Below, piece after piece: positions 1 through 8,547 of a stretch of DNA of 64,000 nt (position 1 is the stretch's first letter; the number at the start of each line of letters is the position of its first letter). The DNA comes from CAZVRZ01 sp964629965. Its GTDB lineage: Bacteria; Chloroflexota; Anaerolineae; Anaerolineales; UBA4823. Location: NCBI GenBank assembly GCA_964629965.1, contig CAZVRZ010000003.1, positions 1 through 64,000 of the forward strand. The letters are read 5' to 3'. Under the pieces are notes generated by a model. The model had not been told where the DNA came from and made no database searches. It saw nothing but the letters and a program-made list of their open reading frames with translations. Position numbers and translations under genes: made by a program.

Positions 1-95
1 TCCCTTCCTTTTGCATAGGCTTTTGCCGCTCATTTCCCATATACAGAATTGCTGTGATGTAATTTGCCAAGTATAACATCAACTGCCAAAGGGGT

Positions 96-101
96 TATAA
101 T
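96..101 (+). promoter_or_regulatory. Candidate -10 box for the GAF/PP2C gene
   Basis: A perfect TATAAT lies 42 bases before the ATG at 143. No good -35 hexamer is seen at 16-18 bases. If used, transcription would begin near 108, which argues against the upstream in-frame TTG at 113 being the start codon. Confidence 0.4.
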
Positions 102-142
102 AATCTTATTCCTTGTCAACGTTTCTGCTTCCGTACAGGAAA

Positions 143-1468
143 ATGCCAGTGTCTTCTTCACCTTCTCTATCCAGCGACCGACTAGCTCTATTGTGCCGCC
201 TATCCCAGGATTTCAATTCTTCTCTGGATGTGAACGAGGTGTTGAATCGCGTGATGGATGAAGTAATCTCCGTCATTCACGCGGAACGCGGTATTTTATT
301 GCTGGCAGAATCTCCCGACGCCCCATGGCAAGATGGCCAGGTGGTGGTTGTATCGCCGCTTAAGTTATGCCGGGCGCGCGGCTTAGATTCACACACGATC
401 GCATCGAAAGACTTTCGCATCTCGCACAGCATTCTGGAACAGGTCGCCTGCGAAGGCAAGGCCGTTCTGACAAGCGACGCACAGAATGATGATCGCTTCA
501 GCGCCCGCCAAAGTGTGATCCAGCTCAGGCTGCGGTCAATATTGTGCGTGCCAATCAAGATCAAAGAGCGGTTATTGGGAATCATCTACGTGGATAACCG
601 TATCCAGGCTGGCATTTTTACCCCGGCAGACCTGGAGCTGCTGACTGCTATTGCCGCGAATGCTGCCATCGCAATTGAAAACGCTCATTTATACCAGGTA
701 GCAATCGAAAAAGGCCGCATGGAACGCGAGCTGCAGGTGGCAAGCCGCGTCCAATCGGCCCTCATTCCTCACCAAACGCCGAAACATGCCAACTGGGATT
801 TTGCTGCCCGCTGGCTGCCGGCTCGTCACGTAGGCGGCGACTATTATGATTTTGTCCCCTTGGAGATAATGCCGGGTTCGCATCCCACGACAGGCCTGGT
901 AATTGCCGATGTCACCGATAAAGGTATGCCAGCCGCTCTTTTTATGACGCTCACACGCAGTACTTTGCGCGCCAGCCTGTACTCAGCAACATCACCCGCC
1001 GAAGGCATACGGCGCGCAAACAAGCTTGTGTGCGCCGATTCGCCCAACAGCATGTTTGTGACCATGTTCTACGCACAACTCGACCTGGAAAGCGGTGAGA
1101 TGATCTACGTGAACGCAGGGCACAATCCCCCCATGCTTTTTAAAACAGGCTCAAACCCGCAAACTCCCTATACTCTCTTGAGACGCACGGGCTTGCCTTT
1201 AGGCGTGGAGCCAGAGTCCGAATATACTCAGGAGAAGGTTTACCTGGCGCCGGGTGATTTTGTCTTTTTCTATACAGACGGCGTCCTGGACGCCTTAAAT
1301 GCCCAAGGAAAAGAATTCGGAATGGAAAGCATGATCCAAATACTGCTCCAGGCATCTTCATCAACTGCCAATGATATGGTCGAAACCTTGGAACAAGCCC
1401 TGGGCAATTTCATCGGCAGCACCCCACCCTACGATGATATTACCATTCTGGTAGCAAAGCACCGGTAG
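143..1468 (+). CDS. GAF domain / PP2C-type (SpoIIE, RsbU-like) serine phosphatase
   Basis: A 441-residue soluble signalling protein. Residues about 20-195 form a GAF sensor domain, followed by a short helical linker and a SpoIIE/RsbU-type PP2C phosphatase from about 225. Metal-binding motifs are visible: GGDYYDF near 231, IADVTDKGM near 254, NAGHNPP near 323, YTDGV near 376 and YDDIT near 428. This family dephosphorylates anti-anti-sigma factors in partner-switching circuits or acts as a stress phosphatase. No kinase or STAS partner lies in this window, so the target is unknown. I chose ATG 143 (AGGA just upstream) over an in-frame TTG at 113, because the likely transcript starts near 108. 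The gene stands alone. Confidence 0.88.
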   Translation: MPVSSSPSLSSDRLALLCRLSQDFNSSLDVNEVLNRVMDEVISVIHAERGILLLAESPDAPWQDGQVVVVSPLKLCRARGLDSHTIASKDFRISHSILEQVACEGKAVLTSDAQNDDRFSARQSVIQLRLRSILCVPIKIKERLLGIIYVDNRIQAGIFTPADLELLTAIAANAAIAIENAHLYQVAIEKGRMERELQVASRVQSALIPHQTPKHANWDFAARWLPARHVGGDYYDFVPLEIMPGSHPTTGLVIADVTDKGMPAALFMTLTRSTLRASLYSATSPAEGIRRANKLVCADSPNSMFVTMFYAQLDLESGEMIYVNAGHNPPMLFKTGSNPQTPYTLLRRTGLPLGVEPESEYTQEKVYLAPGDFVFFYTDGVLDALNAQGKEFGMESMIQILLQASSSTANDMVETLEQALGNFIGSTPPYDDITILVAKHR

Positions 1469-1569
1469 ATATTTAGCCCGCCAGCGTACGATCACGCCAC
1501 CTGTGACCTGGCATGACAAGAGACTGATATAATAAACTACTCCAAAAACAGACGAGAGGCGGAAGCTCT

Positions 1570-4500
1570 ATGAAAAAAATACGCAAAGCAAGGATGGAAT
1601 TTCATATCTCACGACAGGCTCGTGATTATTACCAATTCGACAAGCTCCTCTTTGCCCTGGACGGTAACGTTATTTTAGCCAATTTCCATGCTGCGCGGCT
1701 ATTTGCTCAGAAAATGAATAGCAAACGCGATCTGGTCACTTATCCCGAGCAGGCAGTCAAAGCCAGCCAGATCAACGCCATGGGGTTGATCGATGAAATC
1801 CTGCATATCCTTATTCGAACTTACCGCCAACAAAACAATCTAAGTGTCATGCATCAAGCCCTGGATTGGCTGTACGGAATGTTGGGACAGGAAGCGGTAG
1901 ATGCAACGCTGCTGCGCTTTAACGAGGAGTTTCCCCCTCTGGAAGTTTACCAACGCCAGATCACGGCTGAAGAGTACCTGGAAGGCGTCAGCGAGGGCGT
2001 ATCGCACCGCGTCACCACGTTGGAAGAAATGATCGTTTTGTGGCTGACCAATCTAAACCCTGCCATGTCCTCTTTCCTGGAACTCTACGATGATGATTCG
2101 TTGAAAAAAGAGACTGAATACATCAAGGTTTTCCCTTTACTGCATGCCTTCTTTGAAACCCAGCCCGCTTTTGGGCCCGACGGCCAAAATTTACTCGATG
2201 TACTGCGAGCACCAGCGCTTGCCCATCCCCACTCGCTCACCGATCAGCTCGAATTTATCAGGAAGCGGTGGAGTTCCATGATAGCAAACTATTTATTCCG
2301 CTTGTTAAGCAGCCTGGACCTGATCCGTGAAGAAGAAAAGCCGGTTTTTGGAGTAGGAGGCCCAGGCCCCGCGCTGGTCTATGAATTTAGAGGCATGGAA
2401 TTTGAGCCGGAGAATTTTAGTCCCGACAAAGATTGGATGCCTCAACTGGTGTTGCTTGCTAAGAATATCTATGTGTGGTTGGATCAGTTATCCAAGAAAT
2501 ACCAGCAAGAAATACGCCGCCTGGATCAAATCCCCGATAGTGAACTGGATACACTTACCCAGTGGGGGTTTTCGGGCCTTTGGATGATCGGATTATGGGA
2601 GCGCAGCAATGCGTCGCGTACAATCAAACAGTGGCGAGGGAACCCAGAAGCAGTAGCATCCGCTTATTCATTGTACGATTATCAGATTGCCGCCGACCTG
2701 GGTGGGGACGAAGCCTATCAAAGTTTACGTGTGCGCGCCTGGAAGCGCGGCCTCCGGTTAGCATCGGATATGGTCCCCAACCATATGGGCATCGACTCCC
2801 ATTGGGTGATCGAGCATCCAGATTGGTTCGTTTCGCTCGACTACCCACCTTTTCCTACTTACTCATACAGCGGCGCAAACGTTTCGACCGACAGCCGGGT
2901 ATCAGTATTCATAGAAGATCATTATTTTAATAACAGCGATGCTGCGGTCACCTTCAAACGATTGGATACCTGGACTGGCGATACCAGGTATATTTACCAT
3001 GGCAACGATGGCACTTCAATGCCCTGGAACGATACAGCCCAATTAAATTATCTAAAACACGAAGTACGTGAGGCAGTCATTCAAACCATCTTGCACGTAG
3101 CCCGGAAATTCCCCATCATTCGTTTCGATGCTGCCATGACCCTGGCAAAAAAACATTATCAGCGTCTGTGGTTCCCCGAACCCGGTTCCGGCGGAGATAT
3201 AGCCTCCCGAGCCGAATTTGGCTTGACCAAAGAACAATTCGACGCCGCCATGCCGAACGAATTCTGGAGAGAAGTTGTGGATCGGGTGGCTCAGGAAGTT
3301 CCAGATACGCTGCTGTTGGCAGAAGCTTTCTGGCTGATGGAAGGATACTTTGTGCGCACCTTGGGCATGCACCGGGTTTATAACAGCGCTTTTATGAATA
3401 TGCTGCGCGATGAAAAAAATGCCGAGTATCGCCTGGTTATCAAAAACACGTTGGAATTCGACCCGGAAATTCTAAAGCGCTACGTCAACTTTATGAACAA
3501 CCCTGACGAGCGCACCGCAGTAGATCAATTCGGCAAAGGTGACAAATACTTCGGCATTTGCGCCCTCATGGCAACAATGCCAGGCCTGCCAATGTTCGGA
3601 CACGGGCAAATCGAAGGATTCACTGAAAAGTATGGAATGGAATACCAGCGCGCTTATTGGAACGAACAAGTTGATGACGCGTTGGTAGAACGGCACAAGA
3701 GGGAAATATTCCCACTGCTGCGGCGGCGATACCTGTTCGCGGAAGTACAAAATTTCCGCTTATATGATTTCTTTACTCCCGAAGGACAGGTGGATGAAGA
3801 TGTGTTCGTATATTCTAATCGCAGCGGGGAAGAGCGCTCTCTGGTAGTGTGTCACAACAGATACAGCCAAACGCGCGGCTGGATCAATACTTCAGCAGCA
3901 TACTCGGTCAAGACCGACAGCGGCGAGCGTTCACTAAGCCAGGTATCGTTGTCGGATGGACTGGGATTGAACTCTGCCTCCAACATGTACACGATCTTTC
4001 GCGACCATGGAACAGGGCTTGAATACCTGCGCAACAACCGTGAGATACATGATAAAGGGCTATATTTTGAGTTGGCGGCTTATGAATTCCATGTATTCCT
4101 GAACTTCCGCCAGGTTACAGACAACGAGTGGAGCCATTACGGACAATTAGCAAGCTACCTGCAAGGACGAGGTGTTCCATCGGTTGATGAGGCCATGAAA
4201 GAAATCCTCCTGCGGCCTGTCCGAGCGCCGTTCGAAGAATTGGTCAATGCCGGTATGCTGCGCTGGATCATCACAAATCGGCAGAGCTCGAAGCAAGTTA
4301 CAGAAGGTACACAAGTGGAGGCTGCCCTGAGCGAAGCGGAGGAGAAATATCTTCACTTGCTAGCAGAAGTGCGCTCCATAACCCAAAGCGCCACACCCGA
4401 AGCCCCCATTAACGCTGAAATGCGGGCCAAGCTTAAGCTGGTAATATCCTTATCGGCATTGGGCAGCATGCCAACCAGAAAAATCGATCCAACCACAACC

Positions 4501-5133
4501 CGCGCCTTGAATTTCTTGAATCCTGGAGATAAAACAGTGACAGGGGCTCTCTCAAAGAGCCTGAAGGAAGGAGAAGCGCTGGCCTGGGGCCCTCTGCTTG
4601 GTTGGATCTTCGCCCATGATCTAGGCAAAATTTCAGGGGAGAAGGATTATGCCGAGGTCAGTCGCAGTTGGATCGATGAATGGCTGCTTGGAAAGATACT
4701 GGCAAATTCATTCCAAGACCTTGGATTAGCCGATGGCGCCTCCTGGCAATCCGTTCGTCTCATAAAAGTTTTGGTGGTCCATCATAATTGGTGGCAATTG
4801 CTGGATAAGGACGAAGAATCCCTCTCTGGCAGATCAGAGATGAATGCCCAGCGCCTGCTGGAATACTGGCTGAACGACCGTGAAGTACAACTGTTCCTGT
4901 CCGTCAACCGTTACCAGGATGTACTTTGGTTCAATAACGAAAGCCTCGAAGCTTTGTTATGGTGGTTGTTGGTTGTTGCCATGATCGATATGGGAGCAAC
5001 AGAAAAATCGAACAAGCCTTCCAAAGTGTATCAAAAAAGATTATTGGCGTGCCTGATGGTATTGGAGAAATTGACAGCAGCCCTTAAAGCTTCTGAGTAC
5101 CAGGTCAGTAAATTAATCGCGGCTGCAGCCTGA
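1570..5133 (+). CDS. Large GH13 alpha-amylase-family protein with C-terminal HD-like region
   Basis: A 1187-residue cytoplasmic protein with no signal peptide. Residues about 1-270 match nothing I know. The GH13 barrel lies at about 330-720: region I reads DMVPNHMG, region II RFDAAMT (nucleophile Asp near 519) and region III LLAEAFW (acid/base Glu near 587). Region IV reads FMNNPDE, where GH13 enzymes usually have NHD, so the substrate-binding His is replaced by Pro. This suggests an altered reaction, as in the GH13 maltosyltransferases and phosphorylases. The last 300 residues include AHDLGK near 1016 and VVHHNWW near 1070, spaced like an HD phosphohydrolase metal site, but the usual first His is missing. 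It sits next to glycogen genes, so an alpha-glucan substrate is inferred. It converges on the GH57 gene with a 5-bp gap. Confidence 0.8.
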   Translation: MKKIRKARMEFHISRQARDYYQFDKLLFALDGNVILANFHAARLFAQKMNSKRDLVTYPEQAVKASQINAMGLIDEILHILIRTYRQQNNLSVMHQALDWLYGMLGQEAVDATLLRFNEEFPPLEVYQRQITAEEYLEGVSEGVSHRVTTLEEMIVLWLTNLNPAMSSFLELYDDDSLKKETEYIKVFPLLHAFFETQPAFGPDGQNLLDVLRAPALAHPHSLTDQLEFIRKRWSSMIANYLFRLLSSLDLIREEEKPVFGVGGPGPALVYEFRGMEFEPENFSPDKDWMPQLVLLAKNIYVWLDQLSKKYQQEIRRLDQIPDSELDTLTQWGFSGLWMIGLWERSNASRTIKQWRGNPEAVASAYSLYDYQIAADLGGDEAYQSLRVRAWKRGLRLASDMVPNHMGIDSHWVIEHPDWFVSLDYPPFPTYSYSGANVSTDSRVSVFIEDHYFNNSDAAVTFKRLDTWTGDTRYIYHGNDGTSMPWNDTAQLNYLKHEVREAVIQTILHVARKFPIIRFDAAMTLAKKHYQRLWFPEPGSGGDIASRAEFGLTKEQFDAAMPNEFWREVVDRVAQEVPDTLLLAEAFWLMEGYFVRTLGMHRVYNSAFMNMLRDEKNAEYRLVIKNTLEFDPEILKRYVNFMNNPDERTAVDQFGKGDKYFGICALMATMPGLPMFGHGQIEGFTEKYGMEYQRAYWNEQVDDALVERHKREIFPLLRRRYLFAEVQNFRLYDFFTPEGQVDEDVFVYSNRSGEERSLVVCHNRYSQTRGWINTSAAYSVKTDSGERSLSQVSLSDGLGLNSASNMYTIFRDHGTGLEYLRNNREIHDKGLYFELAAYEFHVFLNFRQVTDNEWSHYGQLASYLQGRGVPSVDEAMKEILLRPVRAPFEELVNAGMLRWIITNRQSSKQVTEGTQVEAALSEAEEKYLHLLAEVRSITQSATPEAPINAEMRAKLKLVISLSALGSMPTRKIDPTTTRALNFLNPGDKTVTGALSKSLKEGEALAWGPLLGWIFAHDLGKISGEKDYAEVSRSWIDEWLLGKILANSFQDLGLADGASWQSVRLIKVLVVHHNWWQLLDKDEESLSGRSEMNAQRLLEYWLNDREVQLFLSVNRYQDVLWFNNESLEALLWWLLVVAMIDMGATEKSNKPSKVYQKRLLACLMVLEKLTAALKASEYQVSKLIAAAA

Positions 5134-5138
5134 GCAGA

Positions 5139-6578
5139 TCAGGCCGAAACCGTCTTTTTAGCTCCCACCTGGAGTTCTTCGGCTCGCTGGAGGTAACGGC
5201 GTAGAACCACATCTCCACGCGTGCCATTACGGTGGCTGACCACGTACTTGAGATCTTCCATAACACGCTCAGATAGATCGATGCCTAGCGCCTGGCGTGA
5301 AAGCCAGATCGCTCGAGCAGCATATGCCAGGTTGTTCCTGGGTTCAATCCGGCTAAAATCCTCAAAGAACCAGCCACAAGAAGTGTACATACGCTGGCGT
5401 TCGTACTGCGCCTTGAGTAACAAAGAAATTTGCTGCACCTGACCACTGCGTAAGGCATGCCCTGCGGAATCCTGAATCAGTTGTTCTATCGAGGTTGTGC
5501 CTAAGAGAACCGAGATATACTGATTCCTCAATTGCCAGGGGTCAATTCCAACCTTCGCACTCACGTCAACATATAAGCTATCCAATTCTTGCGCCAGATG
5601 GTCACAGGCTTGCCGGAGATAGATTTTCCATCGTCCATCCCCAGGTGTGCATGGACAGGTGCCTTTCCAACGTATGACGCCATGTAGGCACGACCAGGAA
5701 GTAAATTCATGGATCTCAATCGTCTTGCGAACAGGGTAAGATTTCAACCACAACTCGGGATACATGAGCTGCACGCCGCGTGAACTGCTGGCGCCATTCA
5801 CCAAATGAGCTAAAAAGCGATCCCGAAAAATCTGGTGATGCCCGTAAAGCTCGCCATCAGATGCGATCAGTAATATTTGCGGAATTCCCAGGCGTTCTTT
5901 CTCAGGATTGAAACACGCCAGGATCTCATTCTCCACAAAACGATCTGCGTTAACCGTCAATGAAGGGTTAAAGCTGACTCCACTGCTCAATTCACGGTGA
6001 TAGAAAAATACGGTGATACTCTTGCCGCTTGGCAAATTAACACGATAGGGTTCTGTTGGATCGATCGTATCGCCCTTAGCCTGCCAGGGTGCCAGGATCG
6101 TGAATTCAATTCCCTCGGCCGCCAAAACCTCTAACGTTTCCAGATCAACGGCTGTCTCAGGGAGCCACATACCGCGTGGTTTGCGTCCCATACGATACTC
6201 AAATTCCTTGATCCCCCAATATACCTGGGTGATTTTATCCTGGCGCGTTGCCAGGGGAAGGATCGTGTGGTTATAGGACTGGGCCATGGCATTGCCCACC
6301 CCGTAATGCCGCACATTGAGCAGATCCTGAGAAATAATCGTTTGGCAGGTATCAGAATGCGATTGATGCATCCAGGTGCACAGCGTGGGGCCCATGTTAA
6401 AACTGATCCGGCCGAAATTACCTTGAGCCGCATTGGGCTGGTAACACTCCGCATGAATACGTTCGTTCCAGTTCGTGTAGGGCTCAGCACCATTTTCAGG
6501 TGGAATCTCCCCTGTAAATGGATCCTCCCTAGGAGGCTGGTAAAAATGGCCGTGAATGCAAAGGGCGTGTATTGACAT
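5139..6578 (-). CDS. Glycoside hydrolase family 57 protein with shortened DUF3536 tail
   Basis: A 479-residue GH57 protein. The N-terminal HGHFYQPPRE motif is typical of the family. By comparison with GH57 branching enzymes, the nucleophile is probably Glu141 in WLPETAV and the acid Asp241 in SDGELYGH. The tail (YTSCGWFFED, YAARAIWLS) is DUF3536. Proteins of this architecture are, from memory, often near 800 residues, so the tail looks shortened; no frameshift remnant is seen downstream. The enzyme has no signal peptide and probably acts on intracellular alpha-glucan with the GlgA-GlgC-MalQ set encoded divergently. Its upstream region shares a 55-bp element with the lipoprotein gene at 11424-12413. 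Confidence 0.85.
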   Translation of the reverse strand: MSIHALCIHGHFYQPPREDPFTGEIPPENGAEPYTNWNERIHAECYQPNAAQGNFGRISFNMGPTLCTWMHQSHSDTCQTIISQDLLNVRHYGVGNAMAQSYNHTILPLATRQDKITQVYWGIKEFEYRMGRKPRGMWLPETAVDLETLEVLAAEGIEFTILAPWQAKGDTIDPTEPYRVNLPSGKSITVFFYHRELSSGVSFNPSLTVNADRFVENEILACFNPEKERLGIPQILLIASDGELYGHHQIFRDRFLAHLVNGASSSRGVQLMYPELWLKSYPVRKTIEIHEFTSWSCLHGVIRWKGTCPCTPGDGRWKIYLRQACDHLAQELDSLYVDVSAKVGIDPWQLRNQYISVLLGTTSIEQLIQDSAGHALRSGQVQQISLLLKAQYERQRMYTSCGWFFEDFSRIEPRNNLAYAARAIWLSRQALGIDLSERVMEDLKYVVSHRNGTRGDVVLRRYLQRAEELQVGAKKTVSA

Positions 6579-6610
6579 TAAGTAAAAACTTTGTTTTGAG
6601 ATAGCAAACC

Positions 6611-6666
6611 ATCAGCAAACCACTAAAAGAATTTTTGAACAAATTCACAACAATATTAGCGATTTG
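6611..6666 (-). promoter_or_regulatory. Upstream element of the GH57 gene, shared with the CBM9-like lipoprotein gene
   Basis: This 56-bp stretch aligns with 12445-12499 with about 44 identical positions and one gap. The best core is a 29-bp block with 24 matches. Both copies have the same orientation and sit at nearly the same distance (about 33-87 bases) from a minus-strand start codon. That placement points to a shared promoter or operator, so the two genes are probably co-regulated. The factor is unknown. Confidence 0.6.
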
Positions 6667-6725
6667 CTCAAGCGATTGGCCAATTTTACACATCCATTTC
6701 GTTAAATAGCTTGCGGCCAATCACA
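6658..6725. repeat. 68-bp repeat, copy 1, ending in inverted arms GATTGGCC/GGCCAATC
   Basis: This copy matches 6892-6959 at 56 of 68 positions without gaps. Its 8-bp inverted arms (6674-6681 and 6715-6722) are separated by 33 bases. Both copies lie in the non-coding stretch between the divergent GH57 and glgA genes. They could be operators for a regulator of glycogen genes or a small palindromic repeat family. Confidence 0.75.
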
Positions 6726-6891
6726 AGCATCATTCGCCAAAAGTATCTTTACCCAAAGAACTATCCGATACCCCGGCTCACAAGGCCCAATTATATCACA
6801 GCGCCCATTCAGGCTGCCGGGCGGCTGATCAATAGCATTGTTCTGTAATGCCAGCATCTTGCCCTGGTGGGAAGACGTAATCCCACAAAAT
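6726..6891. other. Non-coding stretch between the two 68-bp repeats
   Basis: No gene, RNA gene or strong hairpin is apparent here. The full GH57-glgA intergenic region (6579-7006, 428 bp) is explained only by the flanking repeats and promoter elements; this middle part shows no recognised signal. Confidence 0.5.
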
Positions 6892-6959
6892 AGCGGTTGC
6901 CTCAAGTGATTGGCCTATTTTACGCATCCACTTAGAGAAATAACTTTCGGCCAATCACA
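6892..6959. repeat. 68-bp repeat, copy 2, directly upstream of the glgA promoter
   Basis: The arms TGATTGGCC (6907-6915) and GGCCAATCA (6949-6957) form a perfect 9-bp inverted repeat with a 33-base spacer. The copy ends about 10 bases before a TACAAT -10-like box at 6968-6973, so a protein bound here could affect glgA transcription. Confidence 0.75.
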
Positions 6960-7006
6960 GTAATCGTGTACAATATATACTTAATAATAAGGTAACTTTC
7001 ACTCAT

Positions 7007-8521
7007 ATGATAAAACCTGATCCATTGCGCGTTCTACACATTGCAGCTGAGGCAGATCCATTTGTGAAAATAGGAGGCCTGGGAGATGTTATTGGTTCTT
7101 TGCCGGCAGCCATTCGCGATCTTCAATCAATGGCTGACCCAGGCACAGGCGATCTCGATATACGGGTGGCAATTCCCTTCCACGGGGCTATCAGTCGTTC
7201 CGCCTATACTTTACAACACGTCACGAACTTTACGGTGTCACACACCAGCGGCCCCATCTATGCAGATGCTTACTCCACATCATCCAATGGCATCACATTC
7301 TATCTAATCGCCGGAAATCCCATCTCTCCAACTGCGCCGGTGTATTCGTCTGACCTGGGATATGATGCCCATAAATATATATTCTTCTCGCTGGCCGCAC
7401 TGGAATTAGCGCGCAAGTTAGATTGGCGTCCGCATATCGTTCATGCCCATGACTGGCATACTGCGCCTGCCATCTACTGGCTTAGCCGGCAAAGAGACAC
7501 AGATACTTTTTTCCAACAAACTGCCACCCTACTCACTGTTCACAATCTGCCTTTTATGGGAGCCGGAGCCAGTTTCCCAATGGCTTCGTATTATCTTCCT
7601 CCTGCCGTGGATACTCGCCTGCCAGATTGGGCCAGGCAGTTACCTTTACCCTTGGGATTGCTAACAGCCGACCATATTACCGCCGTTTCGCCAACGTATG
7701 GCCATGAAATCTTGACACCCGAATTTGGAGCCGGCCTGGAAAGCTTTCTCCAGGCTCGTTCCACATCGATCAGCGGTATTCTTAACGGCCTGGATACTCA
7801 GCGTTGGGATCCAAACTCGGATCCACACCTATCGGTCAATTTTTCTGCCAGCAACTTCTCTTTGCGAGAAGCAAACAAAATTGCCTTGCTCAGTGAACTG
7901 GGTTTTATCACCGAAAACGCATCCGGCAGCGAGGCCGACATTCCTCTAATCGTCATGATCGGCAGGATGGACTACCAGAAAGGGGTTGACCTGACCATAG
8001 GTGCGCTACAGCTATTAGCCACCCAATCATCAACTAGTTTGCCCTGGCGAGCAATCATCCTGGGGACAGGTCTAGTAGATCTGGAGCAATCTGCCCGCCG
8101 CCTGGAAAACAAGTATCCACAGCAAATTCGAGTAGCTACTCGGTTTGATGCTCCTCTCAGCCATCGCCTGTATGCTGGCGCAGATATCCTCCTGACTCCT
8201 TCGCGATACGAGCCCTGCGGCCTGGCGCAGCTCATTGCCATGCGATATGGTTGTATTCCTGTCGCCCGCGCCACTGGCGGATTAAAGGATACGGTGATCG
8301 ATTGTGATGAGAGTGAGTTTGGTACCGGTTTCATTTTCAAAGAAGCCAGCATTATTGGTTTAGCCCATTGTTTGAAACGAGCCCTGGATCATTACCAGGA
8401 TAAAATAAGCTGGAAAGCATTACAACAACGCAGCATGCAGCAAGATCACTCGTGGCAAAAGTCTGCCAGAGAATATTTACAGTTGTATTACGATTTATCA
8501 GAATCTCGTGTAAACCGATAA
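7007..8521 (+). CDS. glgA: Glycogen synthase (ADP-glucose type, GT5)
   Basis: A 504-residue GT-B fold enzyme that transfers glucose from ADP-glucose to the growing alpha-1,4-glucan. The KIGGLGDV motif near residue 21 is the ADP-glucose-binding KxGGL signature of bacterial GlgA. The C-terminal SRYEPCGLAQ motif holds the conserved Glu and ATGGLKDTV follows. Length is normal for GT5. The start has AAGGTAA about 12 bases upstream. It is first in an operon with glgC (26 bp downstream) and malQ, and divergent from the GH57 gene across a 428-bp regulatory region with two repeats. Confidence 0.95.
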   Translation: MIKPDPLRVLHIAAEADPFVKIGGLGDVIGSLPAAIRDLQSMADPGTGDLDIRVAIPFHGAISRSAYTLQHVTNFTVSHTSGPIYADAYSTSSNGITFYLIAGNPISPTAPVYSSDLGYDAHKYIFFSLAALELARKLDWRPHIVHAHDWHTAPAIYWLSRQRDTDTFFQQTATLLTVHNLPFMGAGASFPMASYYLPPAVDTRLPDWARQLPLPLGLLTADHITAVSPTYGHEILTPEFGAGLESFLQARSTSISGILNGLDTQRWDPNSDPHLSVNFSASNFSLREANKIALLSELGFITENASGSEADIPLIVMIGRMDYQKGVDLTIGALQLLATQSSTSLPWRAIILGTGLVDLEQSARRLENKYPQQIRVATRFDAPLSHRLYAGADILLTPSRYEPCGLAQLIAMRYGCIPVARATGGLKDTVIDCDESEFGTGFIFKEASIIGLAHCLKRALDHYQDKISWKALQQRSMQQDHSWQKSAREYLQLYYDLSESRVNR

Positions 8522-8547
8522 TTCTTGGATCTTGATAAAGGAGATGT

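Noticed and set aside
113..142. TTG start for the GAF/PP2C protein
   Set aside because: No ribosome site precedes it and it lies within a few bases of the likely transcript start.
3831..3840. AGAGCGCTCT palindrome resembling the LacI operator
   Set aside because: It is inside the GH13 coding region, far from any start, and encodes Glu-Arg-Ser codons, so it is probably chance.
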